This document shows positions 18,362 to 27,816 of a stretch of DNA of 64,000 bases, piece after piece; the stretch's first letter is position 1, and every line of letters begins with the position of its first letter. The notes under the pieces are model-generated. The model did not search any database. It worked only from the letters and a program-made list of their open reading frames with translations, and was not told the DNA's origin. The DNA is from Thalassovita mediterranea. Its GTDB lineage: Bacteria > Pseudomonadota > Alphaproteobacteria > Rhodobacterales > Rhodobacteraceae. The position numbers were made by a program, and so were the translations under genes. The DNA lies in NCBI RefSeq assembly GCF_001458435.1, contig NZ_CYSF01000006.1:1-64000 (forward strand). Direction: 5' to 3'.

Positions 18362-20107
18362 TTAGCGCAGCTCTTCCGCCGGTTTCACGCCTAGAATACC
18401 AAGACCGGCGGAAATAACAACGGCCACTGCACGCGCTAGGGCGATTTTCGCCTGCGATGTGGCTGCATCGCCCTCTTGCAGGAAACGCAGCGACATGTCG
18501 TCGTTGCCACGGTTCCAGAGCGAGTGGAAATCGCTTGCCAGTTCATACAGGTAGAAGGCGACGCGGTGCGGCTCGTTATTCCGGCCCGCGATCTCGACCA
18601 AACGCGGCCATTCGGCCAGCTTCTTGGCCACAGCCATCTCTGCCTCGTGGCCCAGCGCGGTGAGGTCCGCACCTGCCAGCGTGGCGTCATCGTGGGCAAT
18701 GCCCGCATCATCAGCCTTGCGCAGTACAGAACAGACACGTGCGTGGGCGTATTGAACGTAGAAGACAGGGTTGTCTTTGGATTGCTCCAGCACCTTGTCA
18801 AAGTCGAAGTCCAGCGGCGCGTCGTTCTTGCGGGTCAGCATGTGGAAACGGGTCACATCCGCGCCCACCTGTTCCACCACATCGCGCAGGGTCACGAAAG
18901 TGCCAGCCCGTTTCGACATTTTGAACGGCTCACCGTTTTTGAACAGTTTAACCAGCTGGATCAGCTTGATATCCAGGGGCACCTTGTTTTCGCTCAGCGC
19001 GGCAACTGCGGCCTTCATCCGTTTGACATAGCCACCGTGATCGGCGCCGAAAACGTCGATCAGCATGTCAAAACCACGCTCCACCTTGGTGAAGTGGTAG
19101 GCGATATCGGGCGCAAAGTAGGTCCAAGCGCCATCGGATTTTTTCACCGGACGGTCGACGTCATCGCCATACTCAGTGGATTTAAACAGGGTCTGCTCGC
19201 GCTCTTCCCAATCCTCAGGCAGCTTACCTTTCGGCGGCTCCAGCACGCCCTCATAGATCAGGCCAAGGGTTTCCAGACGCTCCAGCGCCGCCTCGATCTG
19301 GCCGGTGCCGTAGAGGGATTTTTCCGAATAGAAGTTGTCCATGACAACGCCCAGCGCCGCCAGATCGCCACGGATCATCTCCATCATCGCGTCGGTTGCA
19401 AACTCACGGATATCCAGCAGCCATTCGGATTCAGGCTGATCCAGCAGGCTGTCGCCATACTTTTCCTTCAGCGCTTCACCAACAGGGATCAGATAATCCC
19501 CGGGGTAGAGACCCTCGGCAATCTCCGGCTCTTGGCCGTTGGCTTCGCGGTAGCGCTCATAGGCGGAACGGGCCAGCACGTCGACCTGCGCGCCGCCGTC
19601 GTTGATGTAGTATTCACGGGTCACGTCATAACCGACGTAATCCAAGAGCGACGCCAGCGCATCACCGAACACCGCGCCACGGGTGTGACCAACGTGCATC
19701 GGGCCGGTGGGGTTAGCGGAAACATATTCCACGTTCACCTTCTTGCCCGCCCCTAGGGTGGAGCGGCCGTAGGCGGTGCCTTCGTTCAGCGCAGCCTTGA
19801 CGATGTTTTGCCACAGCGCCGCGTCCAGACGCATGTTAAGGAAGCCGGGGCCTGCCACCTCTGCCGAGGTGATGCGCGCATCCTCAGCCAGTTTGGCGGC
19901 CAGTTTGTCGGCAATGTCGCGCGGTTTCATCTTGGCGGGTTTCGCCAGCACCATCGCGGCGTTGGTCGCCATGTCGCCATGCAGCGCATCGCGGGGCGGC
20001 TCAACCGCCACATTGTCAAATGTCAGCCCCTCGGGCAGATCACCGGCGGCAACCATCTGCTCCAGCAGTTCCAGCACCAGCCCACGCACTTCGGCAAAAA
20101 GGTTCAT
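18362..20107 (-). CDS. argS: Arginyl-tRNA synthetase
   Basis: A 581-residue class I synthetase that charges tRNA-Arg. The N-terminal additional domain is followed by [16 protein letters not shown], with the HIGH-type motif HVGH at 138-141, and [19 protein letters not shown] carries the KMSKS-type loop K-M-S-K-R. The DALR anticodon-binding domain ends the protein ([20 protein letters not shown]). Length is typical. It starts the leftward cluster argS - SPOR - nagZ - scpA - scpB; a 70-base gap separates it from the SPOR gene. Confidence 0.96.
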   Translation of the reverse strand: MNLFAEVRGLVLELLEQMVAAGDLPEGLTFDNVAVEPPRDALHGDMATNAAMVLAKPAKMKPRDIADKLAAKLAEDARITSAEVAGPGFLNMRLDAALWQNIVKAALNEGTAYGRSTLGAGKKVNVEYVSANPTGPMHVGHTRGAVFGDALASLLDYVGYDVTREYYINDGGAQVDVLARSAYERYREANGQEPEIAEGLYPGDYLIPVGEALKEKYGDSLLDQPESEWLLDIREFATDAMMEMIRGDLAALGVVMDNFYSEKSLYGTGQIEAALERLETLGLIYEGVLEPPKGKLPEDWEEREQTLFKSTEYGDDVDRPVKKSDGAWTYFAPDIAYHFTKVERGFDMLIDVFGADHGGYVKRMKAAVAALSENKVPLDIKLIQLVKLFKNGEPFKMSKRAGTFVTLRDVVEQVGADVTRFHMLTRKNDAPLDFDFDKVLEQSKDNPVFYVQYAHARVCSVLRKADDAGIAHDDATLAGADLTALGHEAEMAVAKKLAEWPRLVEIAGRNNEPHRVAFYLYELASDFHSLWNRGNDDMSLRFLQEGDAATSQAKIALARAVAVVISAGLGILGVKPAEELR

Positions 20108-20209
20108 CGCAGCATATCCTCTGTCTCTTGAGCGCGGGTTTATCACGCCGCCCATAAAGGTCAACGTGTGGGGTGGGCTTTTAGCGGTTCGGCTGGGCTA
20201 CGGACGCAA

Positions 20210-22021
20210 TTATGCAGTCGCCACCTCTGGCGATGCCATCCAGATCAGCTGCCACTCTGGCCCAAAGACAGGCGAGTGATCCGCATTTTGCACATGAGGC
20301 ATGCCTTTTGGATCAATCGCCAAGAGCATCTGTGCCCCCGCCGCCTCTGCCTGCCAAGCAGAATAACCGAAGGCATCCGTCAGACGGGTCAGACGCAACG
20401 TGGCACCGCGGCCCATCGCGCCTTCCAAATCTCCATAGCTCAGTCCATCAGCAAAGCCGCGTCCGCCAAGGGTGCTTGGCAAATCATGATGGGCCTGCCC
20501 CTCTTTGGCGTGGGCCAGTTGAAAGATGTTTCCACGACCGAACTCTGGCGCCAGATCTGTGGTCACCAAGGTGTTGTAGGCATCGTTGTCTGTCAGGGCG
20601 AAAATCTGGTCGAATTGCTGCAATTCCAGCGCCTCTTCGGCGCATTCTGACAGGATGTCACCATAGTAGGTGCGCACTCCTGCCTGCCGCGCCGCACGCA
20701 AGCGACTGCGATTAGGATCGGTTATCAAAACCGGCACCTCAGCCTTATGCAGAGTTTCAGCCAATGCCAGCGAAAAACGCGATCCCCCAACCAGCAAAAC
20801 ACCCGGCTTGCGCCCACCGGACAAACCAAGAAGGCGCGCCACAGGGCCAAGCGTGAAGCCATGCAAAACCACTGTTGCCACAACCAGCACGAAAGCCAAA
20901 GGCGCTACCAGTTCCCCATCAGGAACCCCCAGTGCAGCCAATCTCTCCCCGAACAGGCCAGCGACCGCCACCAGCACCACACCGCGCGGACCAGTGAGCG
21001 CCACCAGCACTCTTTCGCGCCACGGCAAATCAGTCCCAAGGAGCGACACCAAAACAGTCAGCGGACGCGCCAGCAGGATAACCACCGCCACAAACAGCCC
21101 TGCCCGCCAGTTAAGCTGCGCCAGCGTGGACAGATCCAGCGACGCTGCCAGCAGGATAAACACGCCCGAAACCAACAGGATGGTTGCGTGTTCCTTGAAC
21201 CGTCGTAGTTCCGCGTATGACGGCAGGTCCGCATTCGCAATCACCAGCCCCATGATGGTCACTGCCAATAGCCCACTTTCATGCAGCACCGTGTCAGATG
21301 CGGCAAAAACTGCAATCAAAACAACAAAAAGCACCGGAACCTTCATGTATTCCGGCACCCATCCACGGCGGAAAGCACGGGCAATTCCCTGCCCGCCGAC
21401 CCACCCCAGTAGCGTCGCCACCACAACGCCGACCAACAGCGCCTGCGTCGCATGGGTAATGGTTTCTGCGGTGTTGAGCACAACCACCACTTCGAACGCC
21501 AGCACTGCCGCCAGCGCGCCGATGGGATCATTGACGATCGCTTCCCATTGCAGCAATGCGGCTGGCCGGCGGGATAACTTGGCTTGTCGCAAAAGAGGCG
21601 CGATCACCGTCGGCCCTGTTACGATCATGATCCCACCAAATACAGCAGCGGCCTGCCAACCGACCCCTGCCCCGTAATGCAGGGCAGCGGTTGAACTCAA
21701 CCATCCCAACGGGGCACCTAGGACAACCAGCCGTTTCACCCCCTGCGAAGCGTCATTCAACCGGTGCAGGTTCAGGGTCATACCGCCCTCAAACAGGATG
21801 ATTGCCACTGCAACCGACACCATCGGCCCAACCAAAGGACCAATGTCGCGCGCCGGATCCAATATGCCAAAGATCGGCCCTATCAAAACACCAGCCAACA
21901 GCATCAGAACAATGCCCGGCAGTTGCAATCGCCACGCCAGCCACTGCGCCCCCACCCCCAACGCCCCAACCAGCGCAATCGCGTTTATAGGACTTAGTCC
22001 GAGTGTGTCGGGGTTGGCCAT
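20210..22021 (-). CDS. Cation:proton antiporter with C-terminal nucleotide-binding domain
   Basis: A 603-residue membrane protein with a 12-13 helix CPA-type exchanger domain (about 10-400) and a soluble C-terminal domain. The helix-5 region reads WEAIVNDPIGALAAVLAF, containing the N-D pair of electroneutral CPA1 exchangers, which suggests Na+/H+ or K+/H+ exchange. After about 405 a TrkA-N-like Rossmann segment begins (GVLLVGGSRFSLALAETLHK), ending at about 520, which suggests gating by a nucleotide. Single gene, 21 bases downstream of dgt on the same strand. Confidence 0.87.
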   Translation of the reverse strand: MANPDTLGLSPINAIALVGALGVGAQWLAWRLQLPGIVLMLLAGVLIGPIFGILDPARDIGPLVGPMVSVAVAIILFEGGMTLNLHRLNDASQGVKRLVVLGAPLGWLSSTAALHYGAGVGWQAAAVFGGIMIVTGPTVIAPLLRQAKLSRRPAALLQWEAIVNDPIGALAAVLAFEVVVVLNTAETITHATQALLVGVVVATLLGWVGGQGIARAFRRGWVPEYMKVPVLFVVLIAVFAASDTVLHESGLLAVTIMGLVIANADLPSYAELRRFKEHATILLVSGVFILLAASLDLSTLAQLNWRAGLFVAVVILLARPLTVLVSLLGTDLPWRERVLVALTGPRGVVLVAVAGLFGERLAALGVPDGELVAPLAFVLVVATVVLHGFTLGPVARLLGLSGGRKPGVLLVGGSRFSLALAETLHKAEVPVLITDPNRSRLRAARQAGVRTYYGDILSECAEEALELQQFDQIFALTDNDAYNTLVTTDLAPEFGRGNIFQLAHAKEGQAHHDLPSTLGGRGFADGLSYGDLEGAMGRGATLRLTRLTDAFGYSAWQAEAAGAQMLLAIDPKGMPHVQNADHSPVFGPEWQLIWMASPEVATA

Positions 22022-22042
22022 GATGACGGTCCTTCTTTGGGG

Positions 22043-23230
22043 TCAGTCGTGGTGTTGAATGGGCGTCGCGCGGCGGCCAGCGGGAATGGGTTTGCGGCCT
22101 GTCAGGTGTTCAGCTTCTTGCAGGGCGAAACGGTCGGTCATTCCGGCGATATAATCCGACACGATGCGCGCCAGTTCCACATCATTGCTGACCTCTGCCA
22201 CATCCTTGCGCCATTGCTTGGGCAGCAACTCGGGTCGCTGCATGAAGATCGGGAACAATTCGTTCACCGCGTCGGTCACATATTTGCGGATCTCCACCAC
22301 CTCTGGCGCGCGGTACATGCGGGTAAACAGGAACTGACGGATCTGTTTTAGATCCGCCCACACCGCGGGCGAAAACTGCGCCATCATCCGCCCCGCATCG
22401 CGCACATCCTGTGCGGATTGCGGATCGACCTCTGCCAAATTGGCGCGGGTGACGGCGATCACATCCTCCACCAACACGCCAAAGAAGCGGCGCAGCGCCT
22501 CATGGCGGCGGCGGTAGTAGTTCAGACCGGGATATTTGCTGTCCACCTCACCAAAACAATCGTGCAGGATCGGCATCTGGGCCAGTTCGTCTGTCGAAAA
22601 CAATTCTGCCCGCAGGCCGTCGTGCAGATCGTGGTTGTTATAGGCGATGTCATCCGACAGGGCGGCCACCTGCGCCTCGGTGCTGGCGTGGGTGTGCAGT
22701 TCTAGGTCATGCTGCGCATTATAAAGCTCCAGCGCCCAAGGCACGTCGCCGACAACCGGACCGTTGTGCTTGGCGATCCCTTCCAGTGTTTCCCACGTCA
22801 GGTTCAGCCCGTCCCATTCGGCGTAGTGGCGTTCTAGGTTGGTCACAATGCGAATGGCCTGCGCGTTATGGTCAAAACCGCCATAGGGCTCCATCAACTC
22901 CGCCAGCGCATCCTCACCCGTATGGCCAAAGGGCGTGTGGCCCAGATCATGGGCCAGCGCCACCGCTTCGGCCAATTCCTGATTAAGGCCCAATGTGCCG
23001 GAAATGGTCCGCGCCACCTGCGCCACCTCGATCGAGTGGGTCAGACGGGTGCGGAAATAATCACCTTCGTGTTCGATAAACACCTGCGTTTTATGTTTCA
23101 GCCGCCGAAAGCTGCTGGCGTGGATGATCCGGTCACGGTCACGCTGAAAACAAGAGCGAAAGGCGCTCTCTTCCTCGGGGTGCAGTCGGCCGCGGCTGTC
23201 ACCGGGGCGGGATGCAAAAATGGCGCTCAT
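22043..23230 (-). CDS. dgt: Deoxyguanosinetriphosphate triphosphohydrolase-like protein
   Basis: A 395-residue HD-domain hydrolase that splits dNTPs to deoxynucleoside and triphosphate. RDRDRIIHASSFRRLKHKTQ (about 30-49) and RTRLTHSIEVAQVARTI (about 61-77) are the family entry motifs. The metal site is His65, His94-Asp95 in AHDLGHTPFGH, and an Asp in ALSDDIAYNNHD further on. It is the type-2, dGTPase-like length of about 390-400 found in alphaproteobacteria. It diverges from the Fe-S carrier gene across 233 bases. Confidence 0.9.
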   Translation of the reverse strand: MSAIFASRPGDSRGRLHPEEESAFRSCFQRDRDRIIHASSFRRLKHKTQVFIEHEGDYFRTRLTHSIEVAQVARTISGTLGLNQELAEAVALAHDLGHTPFGHTGEDALAELMEPYGGFDHNAQAIRIVTNLERHYAEWDGLNLTWETLEGIAKHNGPVVGDVPWALELYNAQHDLELHTHASTEAQVAALSDDIAYNNHDLHDGLRAELFSTDELAQMPILHDCFGEVDSKYPGLNYYRRRHEALRRFFGVLVEDVIAVTRANLAEVDPQSAQDVRDAGRMMAQFSPAVWADLKQIRQFLFTRMYRAPEVVEIRKYVTDAVNELFPIFMQRPELLPKQWRKDVAEVSNDVELARIVSDYIAGMTDRFALQEAEHLTGRKPIPAGRRATPIQHHD

Positions 23231-23463
23231 ATCTTTTGGCCTTTGCCTGTTAATGCCTCAATTATGCTCTCTTGCAGGAACTCTAGCGGTTCCTTTCATA
23301 ATTTGGACCAAACGCAGCGTGCGGTGGTGTTTTTATCCAACTGTCACCCTGCTGCGAACCGGACGCATTCTGCGGCGCCTCTCTTGTCGTTGGTCGCTGG
23401 CCCACATATATTCCAACTCACACCGTTTGCGAAACACTTTGCGACAGATCCGGAGCGACGACC

Positions 23464-23799
23464 ATGCAATTGCCCCCCAATGTGACCGACCGTGCCTTTG
23501 CCCGCCTTGCCGAAATTGGCGCTGGCGCCCAAGGTCAGGCGCTGCGCGTCGCTGTTGAGGGCGGCGGCTGTTCCGGGTTTCAGTATGAGATCAAGCTGGA
23601 CGAACCCGCCGACGACGATCTGGTACTAGAGGGCAGCGGTGATGGTGCGGGCGAAAAGGTGATTGTGGACGCAATTTCCCTACCGTTCCTGACCGGCGCG
23701 ACCATTGATTTCACCGAAGAACTGATCGGCGCGCGGTTTGTCATCGACAACCCAAATGCGTCATCCTCTTGCGGCTGCGGCACCTCCTTTTCGATGTGA
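23464..23799 (+). CDS. erpA: A-type iron-sulfur carrier protein (HesB/IscA family)
   Basis: A 111-residue HesB/IscA/ErpA protein that accepts and passes on Fe-S clusters. The three conserved cysteines are present: Cys36 in GGGCSGFQYE, and Cys103 and Cys105 in SSSCGCGTSF. VDAISLPFLTGATIDFTEEL is the usual central segment. It stands outside any suf or isc operon, which favours the ErpA role of delivering clusters to target enzymes; naming it erpA rather than another A-type paralogue is inference. The ATG follows a GGAG at about eight bases. Confidence 0.85.
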   Translation: MQLPPNVTDRAFARLAEIGAGAQGQALRVAVEGGGCSGFQYEIKLDEPADDDLVLEGSGDGAGEKVIVDAISLPFLTGATIDFTEELIGARFVIDNPNASSSCGCGTSFSM

Positions 23800-23867
23800 G
23801 GTCTTACCTGCTTGCACCCCCTGCCCTGCGTCAGGCATAGACAGGGGGCAACAGGAGGGCCCAGCGC

Positions 23868-24686
23868 ATGAAAATCGCCACGTTCAACATCAACGGCATC
23901 AAAGCGCGGATCAATGCGCTGAGCGACTGGCTGGATGAAGCCCAACCCGATGTGGCCCTGTTGCAGGAAATCAAATCCGTTGATGAAGCCTTCCCGAGCG
24001 AAATGTTCGAGGAAAAAGGCTATAACGTCGTCACCCACGGCCAGAAAAGCTTCAACGGGGTTGCGATCCTGTCGAAACTGCCGCTCGAAGATGTGACGCG
24101 CGGCCTGCCCATTCTGGCAGATGGCGATGAGGCGGACGAACAGGCCCGCTGGATTGAGGCCACGGTGGTGGGCAAACAGGCGGTACGTCTTTGCAACCTC
24201 TACCTGCCAAACGGCAATCCGGTGGAGTTGACCGAGGATGGCCAGCCGGTGCCGGGCGGCAAATACGCCTACAAACTGCGCTGGATGGAACGGATGCATG
24301 CGCGTGCCCAGCAGCTATTGGCCGAAGAAGCGCCGTTCCTGATGGCCGGCGATTACAACATCATCCCACAGGCCGAGGATGCCAAACGCCCCCAAGCTTG
24401 GGAAGGGGACGCGGCCTACCGCCCTGAGAGCCACGCAATGTGGCGCAAACTGCTGAACCTCGGCTTTACCGAGGCGTTTCGCAGCCGCACTTTTGGCGCG
24501 GGGCACTACAGTTTCTGGGATTATCAGGCAGGCGCGTGGAACCGTGATGACGGCATCCGCATCGACCACTTCCTTCTCAGCCCGCAATGCGCGGATCTGC
24601 TGCTGGACTGTCAGATCGACAAAGAAGTGCGCGGCCGTGAAAAGCCATCCGATCACGTGCCGGTCTGGGTTGAACTGGATCTGTGA
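23868..24686 (+). CDS. xthA: Exodeoxyribonuclease III
   Basis: A 272-residue endonuclease/exonuclease/phosphatase-fold enzyme, the AP endonuclease and 3'-5' exonuclease of base-excision repair. MKIATFNINGIKARINALSD with the metal-binding Asn, LLQEIKS with the metal-binding Glu, ARWIEATV, FLMAGDYNI (Asp and Asn) and the final SDHVPVWVELDL (Asp-His pair) make up the full active site. A strong AGGAGGG precedes the ATG. It follows the A-type carrier gene after 68 bases and is convergent with the monooxygenase gene. Confidence 0.95.
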   Translation: MKIATFNINGIKARINALSDWLDEAQPDVALLQEIKSVDEAFPSEMFEEKGYNVVTHGQKSFNGVAILSKLPLEDVTRGLPILADGDEADEQARWIEATVVGKQAVRLCNLYLPNGNPVELTEDGQPVPGGKYAYKLRWMERMHARAQQLLAEEAPFLMAGDYNIIPQAEDAKRPQAWEGDAAYRPESHAMWRKLLNLGFTEAFRSRTFGAGHYSFWDYQAGAWNRDDGIRIDHFLLSPQCADLLLDCQIDKEVRGREKPSDHVPVWVELDL

Positions 24687-24727
24687 TCTATCACGCTTCG
24701 CGCAGGTAAACGCCCGACAATTGCCAC

Positions 24728-25918
24728 TTAGACGACTGCTGTCGGCCCTGCGGTTTCGTCATGTGCGTAAAGCCAATCGAACTGGTGCAGCATTTTGTCA
24801 GGCGCAAAACGCCCTCCTAAACGCAGCGCGGTGTGAGCGGCAAAACGCAAAGGCGGGAAGCGCAGGTGGTATTTCCATGCGTTGCCACTGGCGGCGTTGA
24901 TCACCTTGGTCGCGCGCGGCTGACGGCGGGCCTGATAGGCGGCCAGTGCGGAGGGTACATCCTCTGACGCGGCCAATTCATCGGCCAAGGCCCAGGCATC
25001 CTCCAGCGCCATAGAGGCGCCTTGGGCCAGAAACGGCAGGGTGGGATGGGCGGCATCACCAACAAGGGCGCAGTTGCCCTGCTGCCAGACCTGCGCCACC
25101 GGATGGCGGAACAGACCCCAGAGGTGCACGTCGTCCACCGCAGCCAGCATTTTTTGCGCCTCGGAGCCAAAATCGGCAAAGGCGCGGCGCAGATTGTCAG
25201 GATCATCCTGATGCGCCCAACCCTCTTCTGACCAATCCGTACGTTCCTGAATGGCGACCAAATTCAAGAGCGTTCCATCGCGCAGCGGATAGCTGACCAA
25301 ATGGCGCCCCGGGGCCATGTGCAACCACGCCTCGGGGCCGCGCCCCATCGTATTGGGCACGGTTGCGCGCCATGCGGTCTGACCGGTGAAAAACGGTTTG
25401 TCCGCCCCGTTCAGCACCGGACGCACAACAGAATGCAAACCATCTGCACCGATAATCAGGTCTGCCTCCATATGGCTGCCATTTGCCAAACAGACGCGCG
25501 CTGACTGATCCAAGGTGGCCGGATGAACCGTTTTCACCTTTTGCAGAAGCCGTATTTTCACCCCCGCCTCGCGGGCGCCACGCGCCAGAATGTCTACCAA
25601 ATCAGCGCGATGCACAAAAAAGTAGCTTTGATCGTCCAGACGGGTCAGGTCCAAACGCAACACTTCGCCCTTTTGGTAGTCGCGCAAGGACACCGCCTGC
25701 CCCTGGACCGAGTCGCGCACCAACGCATCCCCCAGCCCAAGGCCACGCAGAACAGCAAAACCGTTGGGGCTGATCTGTAGCCCAGCGCCCACCTCGCGGA
25801 TCGCATCAGCCTGTTCCAGCAACGTGACCGAAGCGCCGCGCAACGCGCAGGCGCGAGCCGCCGCCAGACCACCGATGCCGCCACCGATCACCACGATTTT
25901 CATGCCCAGAAGGCTCAT
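24728..25918 (-). CDS. FAD-dependent aromatic-type monooxygenase
   Basis: A 396-residue class A flavoprotein hydroxylase. The dinucleotide fold is KIVVIGGGIGGLAAARACAL near the N-terminus, the FAD/NAD(P)H motif is LIIGADGLHSVVR (the D-G region), and GDAAHPTLPFLAQGASMALE binds the FAD ribityl chain. Relatives include salicylate and 3-hydroxybenzoate hydroxylases as well as ubiquinone-pathway enzymes; the substrate is unknown and no catabolic genes lie next to it. ATG 25918 was chosen because AGGG lies eight bases upstream. Confidence 0.84.
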   Translation of the reverse strand: MSLLGMKIVVIGGGIGGLAAARACALRGASVTLLEQADAIREVGAGLQISPNGFAVLRGLGLGDALVRDSVQGQAVSLRDYQKGEVLRLDLTRLDDQSYFFVHRADLVDILARGAREAGVKIRLLQKVKTVHPATLDQSARVCLANGSHMEADLIIGADGLHSVVRPVLNGADKPFFTGQTAWRATVPNTMGRGPEAWLHMAPGRHLVSYPLRDGTLLNLVAIQERTDWSEEGWAHQDDPDNLRRAFADFGSEAQKMLAAVDDVHLWGLFRHPVAQVWQQGNCALVGDAAHPTLPFLAQGASMALEDAWALADELAASEDVPSALAAYQARRQPRATKVINAASGNAWKYHLRFPPLRFAAHTALRLGGRFAPDKMLHQFDWLYAHDETAGPTAVV

Positions 25919-25938
25919 TCTTTTCACCCTGAAATGCC

Positions 25939-25965
25939 AAACGCCGAGGCGACGCCCCGGCGTTT
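25939..25965 (-). terminator. Hairpin between dksA and the monooxygenase gene
   Basis: AAACGCCG and CGGCGTTT form an 8-bp stem with a 10-base loop. It has no T-run in the leftward direction, so it may only attenuate or protect the transcript. Confidence 0.4.
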
Positions 25966-26035
25966 ACAATCTGTGTGCCTTGCGCCCTGCCAATCAGACA
26001 AACCGCGCGGTGCAAGATCATATCCTGCCGTTTAC

Positions 26036-26060
26036 CAAACCCGATCTGTCAGATCGGTTT
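26036..26060 (-). terminator. Hairpin at the end of dksA
   Basis: CCGATCT and AGATCGG pair around a 3-base loop, extended by AAA with TTT past a one-base bulge. It overlaps the dksA stop codon region and is a candidate terminator with a weak U-tract on the minus strand. Confidence 0.42.
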
Positions 26061-26481
26061 AGTCGTCGCGATGTACCTTTTCGCGACGTTCATGACGTTC
26101 CTGCGCCTCAAGGCTCATGGTGGCAATCGGACGCGCATCAAGCCGTTTCAGGCTGATCGGTTCGCCGGTCACGTCACAGTAGCCGTATTCGCCTTCGTCG
26201 ATACGACGCAGGGCCGAGTCGATCTTGGCAACCAGCTTGCGCTGGCGGTCACGGGTACGCAGTTCCAACGCACGATCGGTCTCTTCGCTGGCGCGGTCGG
26301 CAACATCAGGGATGTTACGTGTTCCGTCCTGCAAACCTTCGATCGTGTCGCGGGTGTCAGACAGCAGTTCTGCTTTCCAGTTCAGCAACTTGCGTCGAAA
26401 ATACTCAAGCTGCTTATCATTCATAAACGGTTCGTCCTCTGCAGGACGATAATCGCCGGAAATAAAGGTTTCCGCCTTCAT
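26059..26481 (-). CDS. dksA: DksA-type RNA polymerase-binding regulator with a single cysteine
   Basis: A 140-residue DksA/TraR protein that enters the secondary channel of RNA polymerase and works with ppGpp on promoters. The coiled coil (about 30-95) carries the tip motif D-x-x-D-x-A as Asp59, Asp62 and Ala64 in PDVADRAS. The globular domain starts GEYGYCDVTGEPISLKRLDA and keeps only Cys102; the other three zinc-ligand cysteines of E. coli DksA are replaced. Two starts are possible: ATG 26481 with GAGGGA upstream, used here because MKAETF...YRPAEDEPFM is the common start in relatives, and ATG 26532 with GGGAGG, which would add 17 residues. Confidence 0.9.
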   Translation of the reverse strand: MKAETFISGDYRPAEDEPFMNDKQLEYFRRKLLNWKAELLSDTRDTIEGLQDGTRNIPDVADRASEETDRALELRTRDRQRKLVAKIDSALRRIDEGEYGYCDVTGEPISLKRLDARPIATMSLEAQERHERREKVHRDD

Positions 26482-26673
26482 CTCAATTCCCTCATCAAGG
26501 CCAAATTTTGCCAACGCTATATCCTTTGACATATGGCGCCTCCCGATGCGCGGTCTATCCCAATGGCGTAGGAATGTCACGTCATTTAACGCCCCAGATT
26601 GAAGTGGCCCCGCCATGGCGCTAGTGTCCCCCCAAACGCGAAACGCCTAAGTAGCAGAGATGGAACAGACCGG

Positions 26674-27513
26674 ATGAAATTCCAAGGAACCGACGCCTAT
26701 GTGGCAACCGAAGACCTGACCGTTGCCGTAAACGCGGCCGTCACACTGGAACGCCCCCTGTTGGTCAAGGGTGAGCCGGGCACGGGCAAGACCGAACTGG
26801 CGAAACAGGTCGCCAGCGCATTGGGTCTGGAGATGATCGAATGGAACATCAAATCCACCACCAAGGCGCAGCAGGGCCTTTATGAATACGATGCCGTCAG
26901 CCGTCTGCGCGACAGTCAGCTGGGTGACGAGCGCGTGCATGATGTGAAAAACTACATCAAAAAGGGCAAGCTTTGGCAGGCGTTTGAAGCCGACAAGAAA
27001 GTGGTCCTGCTGATCGATGAAATCGACAAAGCGGATATCGAGTTCCCCAACGACCTGTTGCAGGAATTGGATAAGATGGCCTTCCACGTATATGAGACCG
27101 GCGAAACGGTCACGGCCAAGCATCGTCCGGTGATCATCATCACCTCGAACAATGAAAAAGAGCTGCCGGACGCCTTCCTGCGCCGCTGCTTCTTTCACTA
27201 TATTTCGTTCCCCGATGCCGACACCATGCGCAAAATCGTTGAGGTGCATCACCCCGGCGTCAAAGAACAGCTGCTGACCACCGCGCTGACGCAGTTCTAT
27301 GAAATCCGCGAAACCCGTGGATTGAAGAAGAAGCCGTCGACCTCTGAGGTACTGGATTGGCTGAAGCTGCTCTTGGCAGAAGATCTGGATGCCGAGGATC
27401 TGCGCCGTGACGGCGCCAATGCGCTGCCGAAACTGCATGGCGCATTGCTGAAAAACGAACAGGACGTGCATCTGTTCGAACGCCTCGCCTTCATGGCGCG
27501 TGGACAACGCTAA
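26674..27513 (+). CDS. MoxR-family AAA+ ATPase
   Basis: A 279-residue AAA+ ATPase of the MoxR/CbbQ type. Walker A is GEPGTGKT (33-40), Walker B VVLLIDEIDKAD (about 111-122), sensor 1 VIIITSNNEKELP (about 154-166) and the arginine finger region DAFLRRCFFHYISF follows. MoxR proteins remodel or activate partner complexes together with a von Willebrand factor A protein; such a partner lies at 29372. The ATG at 26674 is the first that begins the domain. It is divergent from dksA and followed by a terminator, so the VWA gene is in a separate downstream unit. Confidence 0.9.
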   Translation: MKFQGTDAYVATEDLTVAVNAAVTLERPLLVKGEPGTGKTELAKQVASALGLEMIEWNIKSTTKAQQGLYEYDAVSRLRDSQLGDERVHDVKNYIKKGKLWQAFEADKKVVLLIDEIDKADIEFPNDLLQELDKMAFHVYETGETVTAKHRPVIIITSNNEKELPDAFLRRCFFHYISFPDADTMRKIVEVHHPGVKEQLLTTALTQFYEIRETRGLKKKPSTSEVLDWLKLLLAEDLDAEDLRRDGANALPKLHGALLKNEQDVHLFERLAFMARGQR

Positions 27514-27535
27514 GCGTCCAAGGCCATTTCCAAAC

Positions 27536-27571
27536 ACAAACGCCCCGCCCAATCGGCGGGGTGTTTCGTTT
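27536..27571 (+). terminator. Intrinsic terminator after the MoxR gene
   Basis: AAACGCCCCGCC pairs with GGCGGGGTGTTT (one mismatch/G-T) around a 4-base loop, followed by CGTTTCT. Confidence 0.72.
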
Positions 27572-27816
27572 CTACTGACATGCTGTGATCTGGGTTAACG
27601 CGTCCGCAACAAACGTGGTTTATTGTTTCCAAACACACGCTCTAAAGCCCCATTTCTGCCCCAAATCCCGCCTAGTCTGCCCTAGTCCCGGCAAAGTCAT
27701 GACGGGAAACTGATTAGGTGATGTTTTTTGAGTGAGAGAGTGCCATTATGCCCCCGCTGCTGTGTGTTAAATGTGTGTATGGGCCTATTTTCTGGCCCAA
27801 GAAGGGGTGAATTTAC
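27572..27816 (+). other. Upstream region of the DUF2927 lipoprotein gene
   Basis: This 245-base stretch has no gene that I can support. It holds a small hairpin (GGGCC, eight-base loop, GGCCC at 27781-27798) directly before the GAAGGGG ribosome binding site of the next gene, and must contain that gene's promoter, which I could not place with confidence. Confidence 0.45.
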
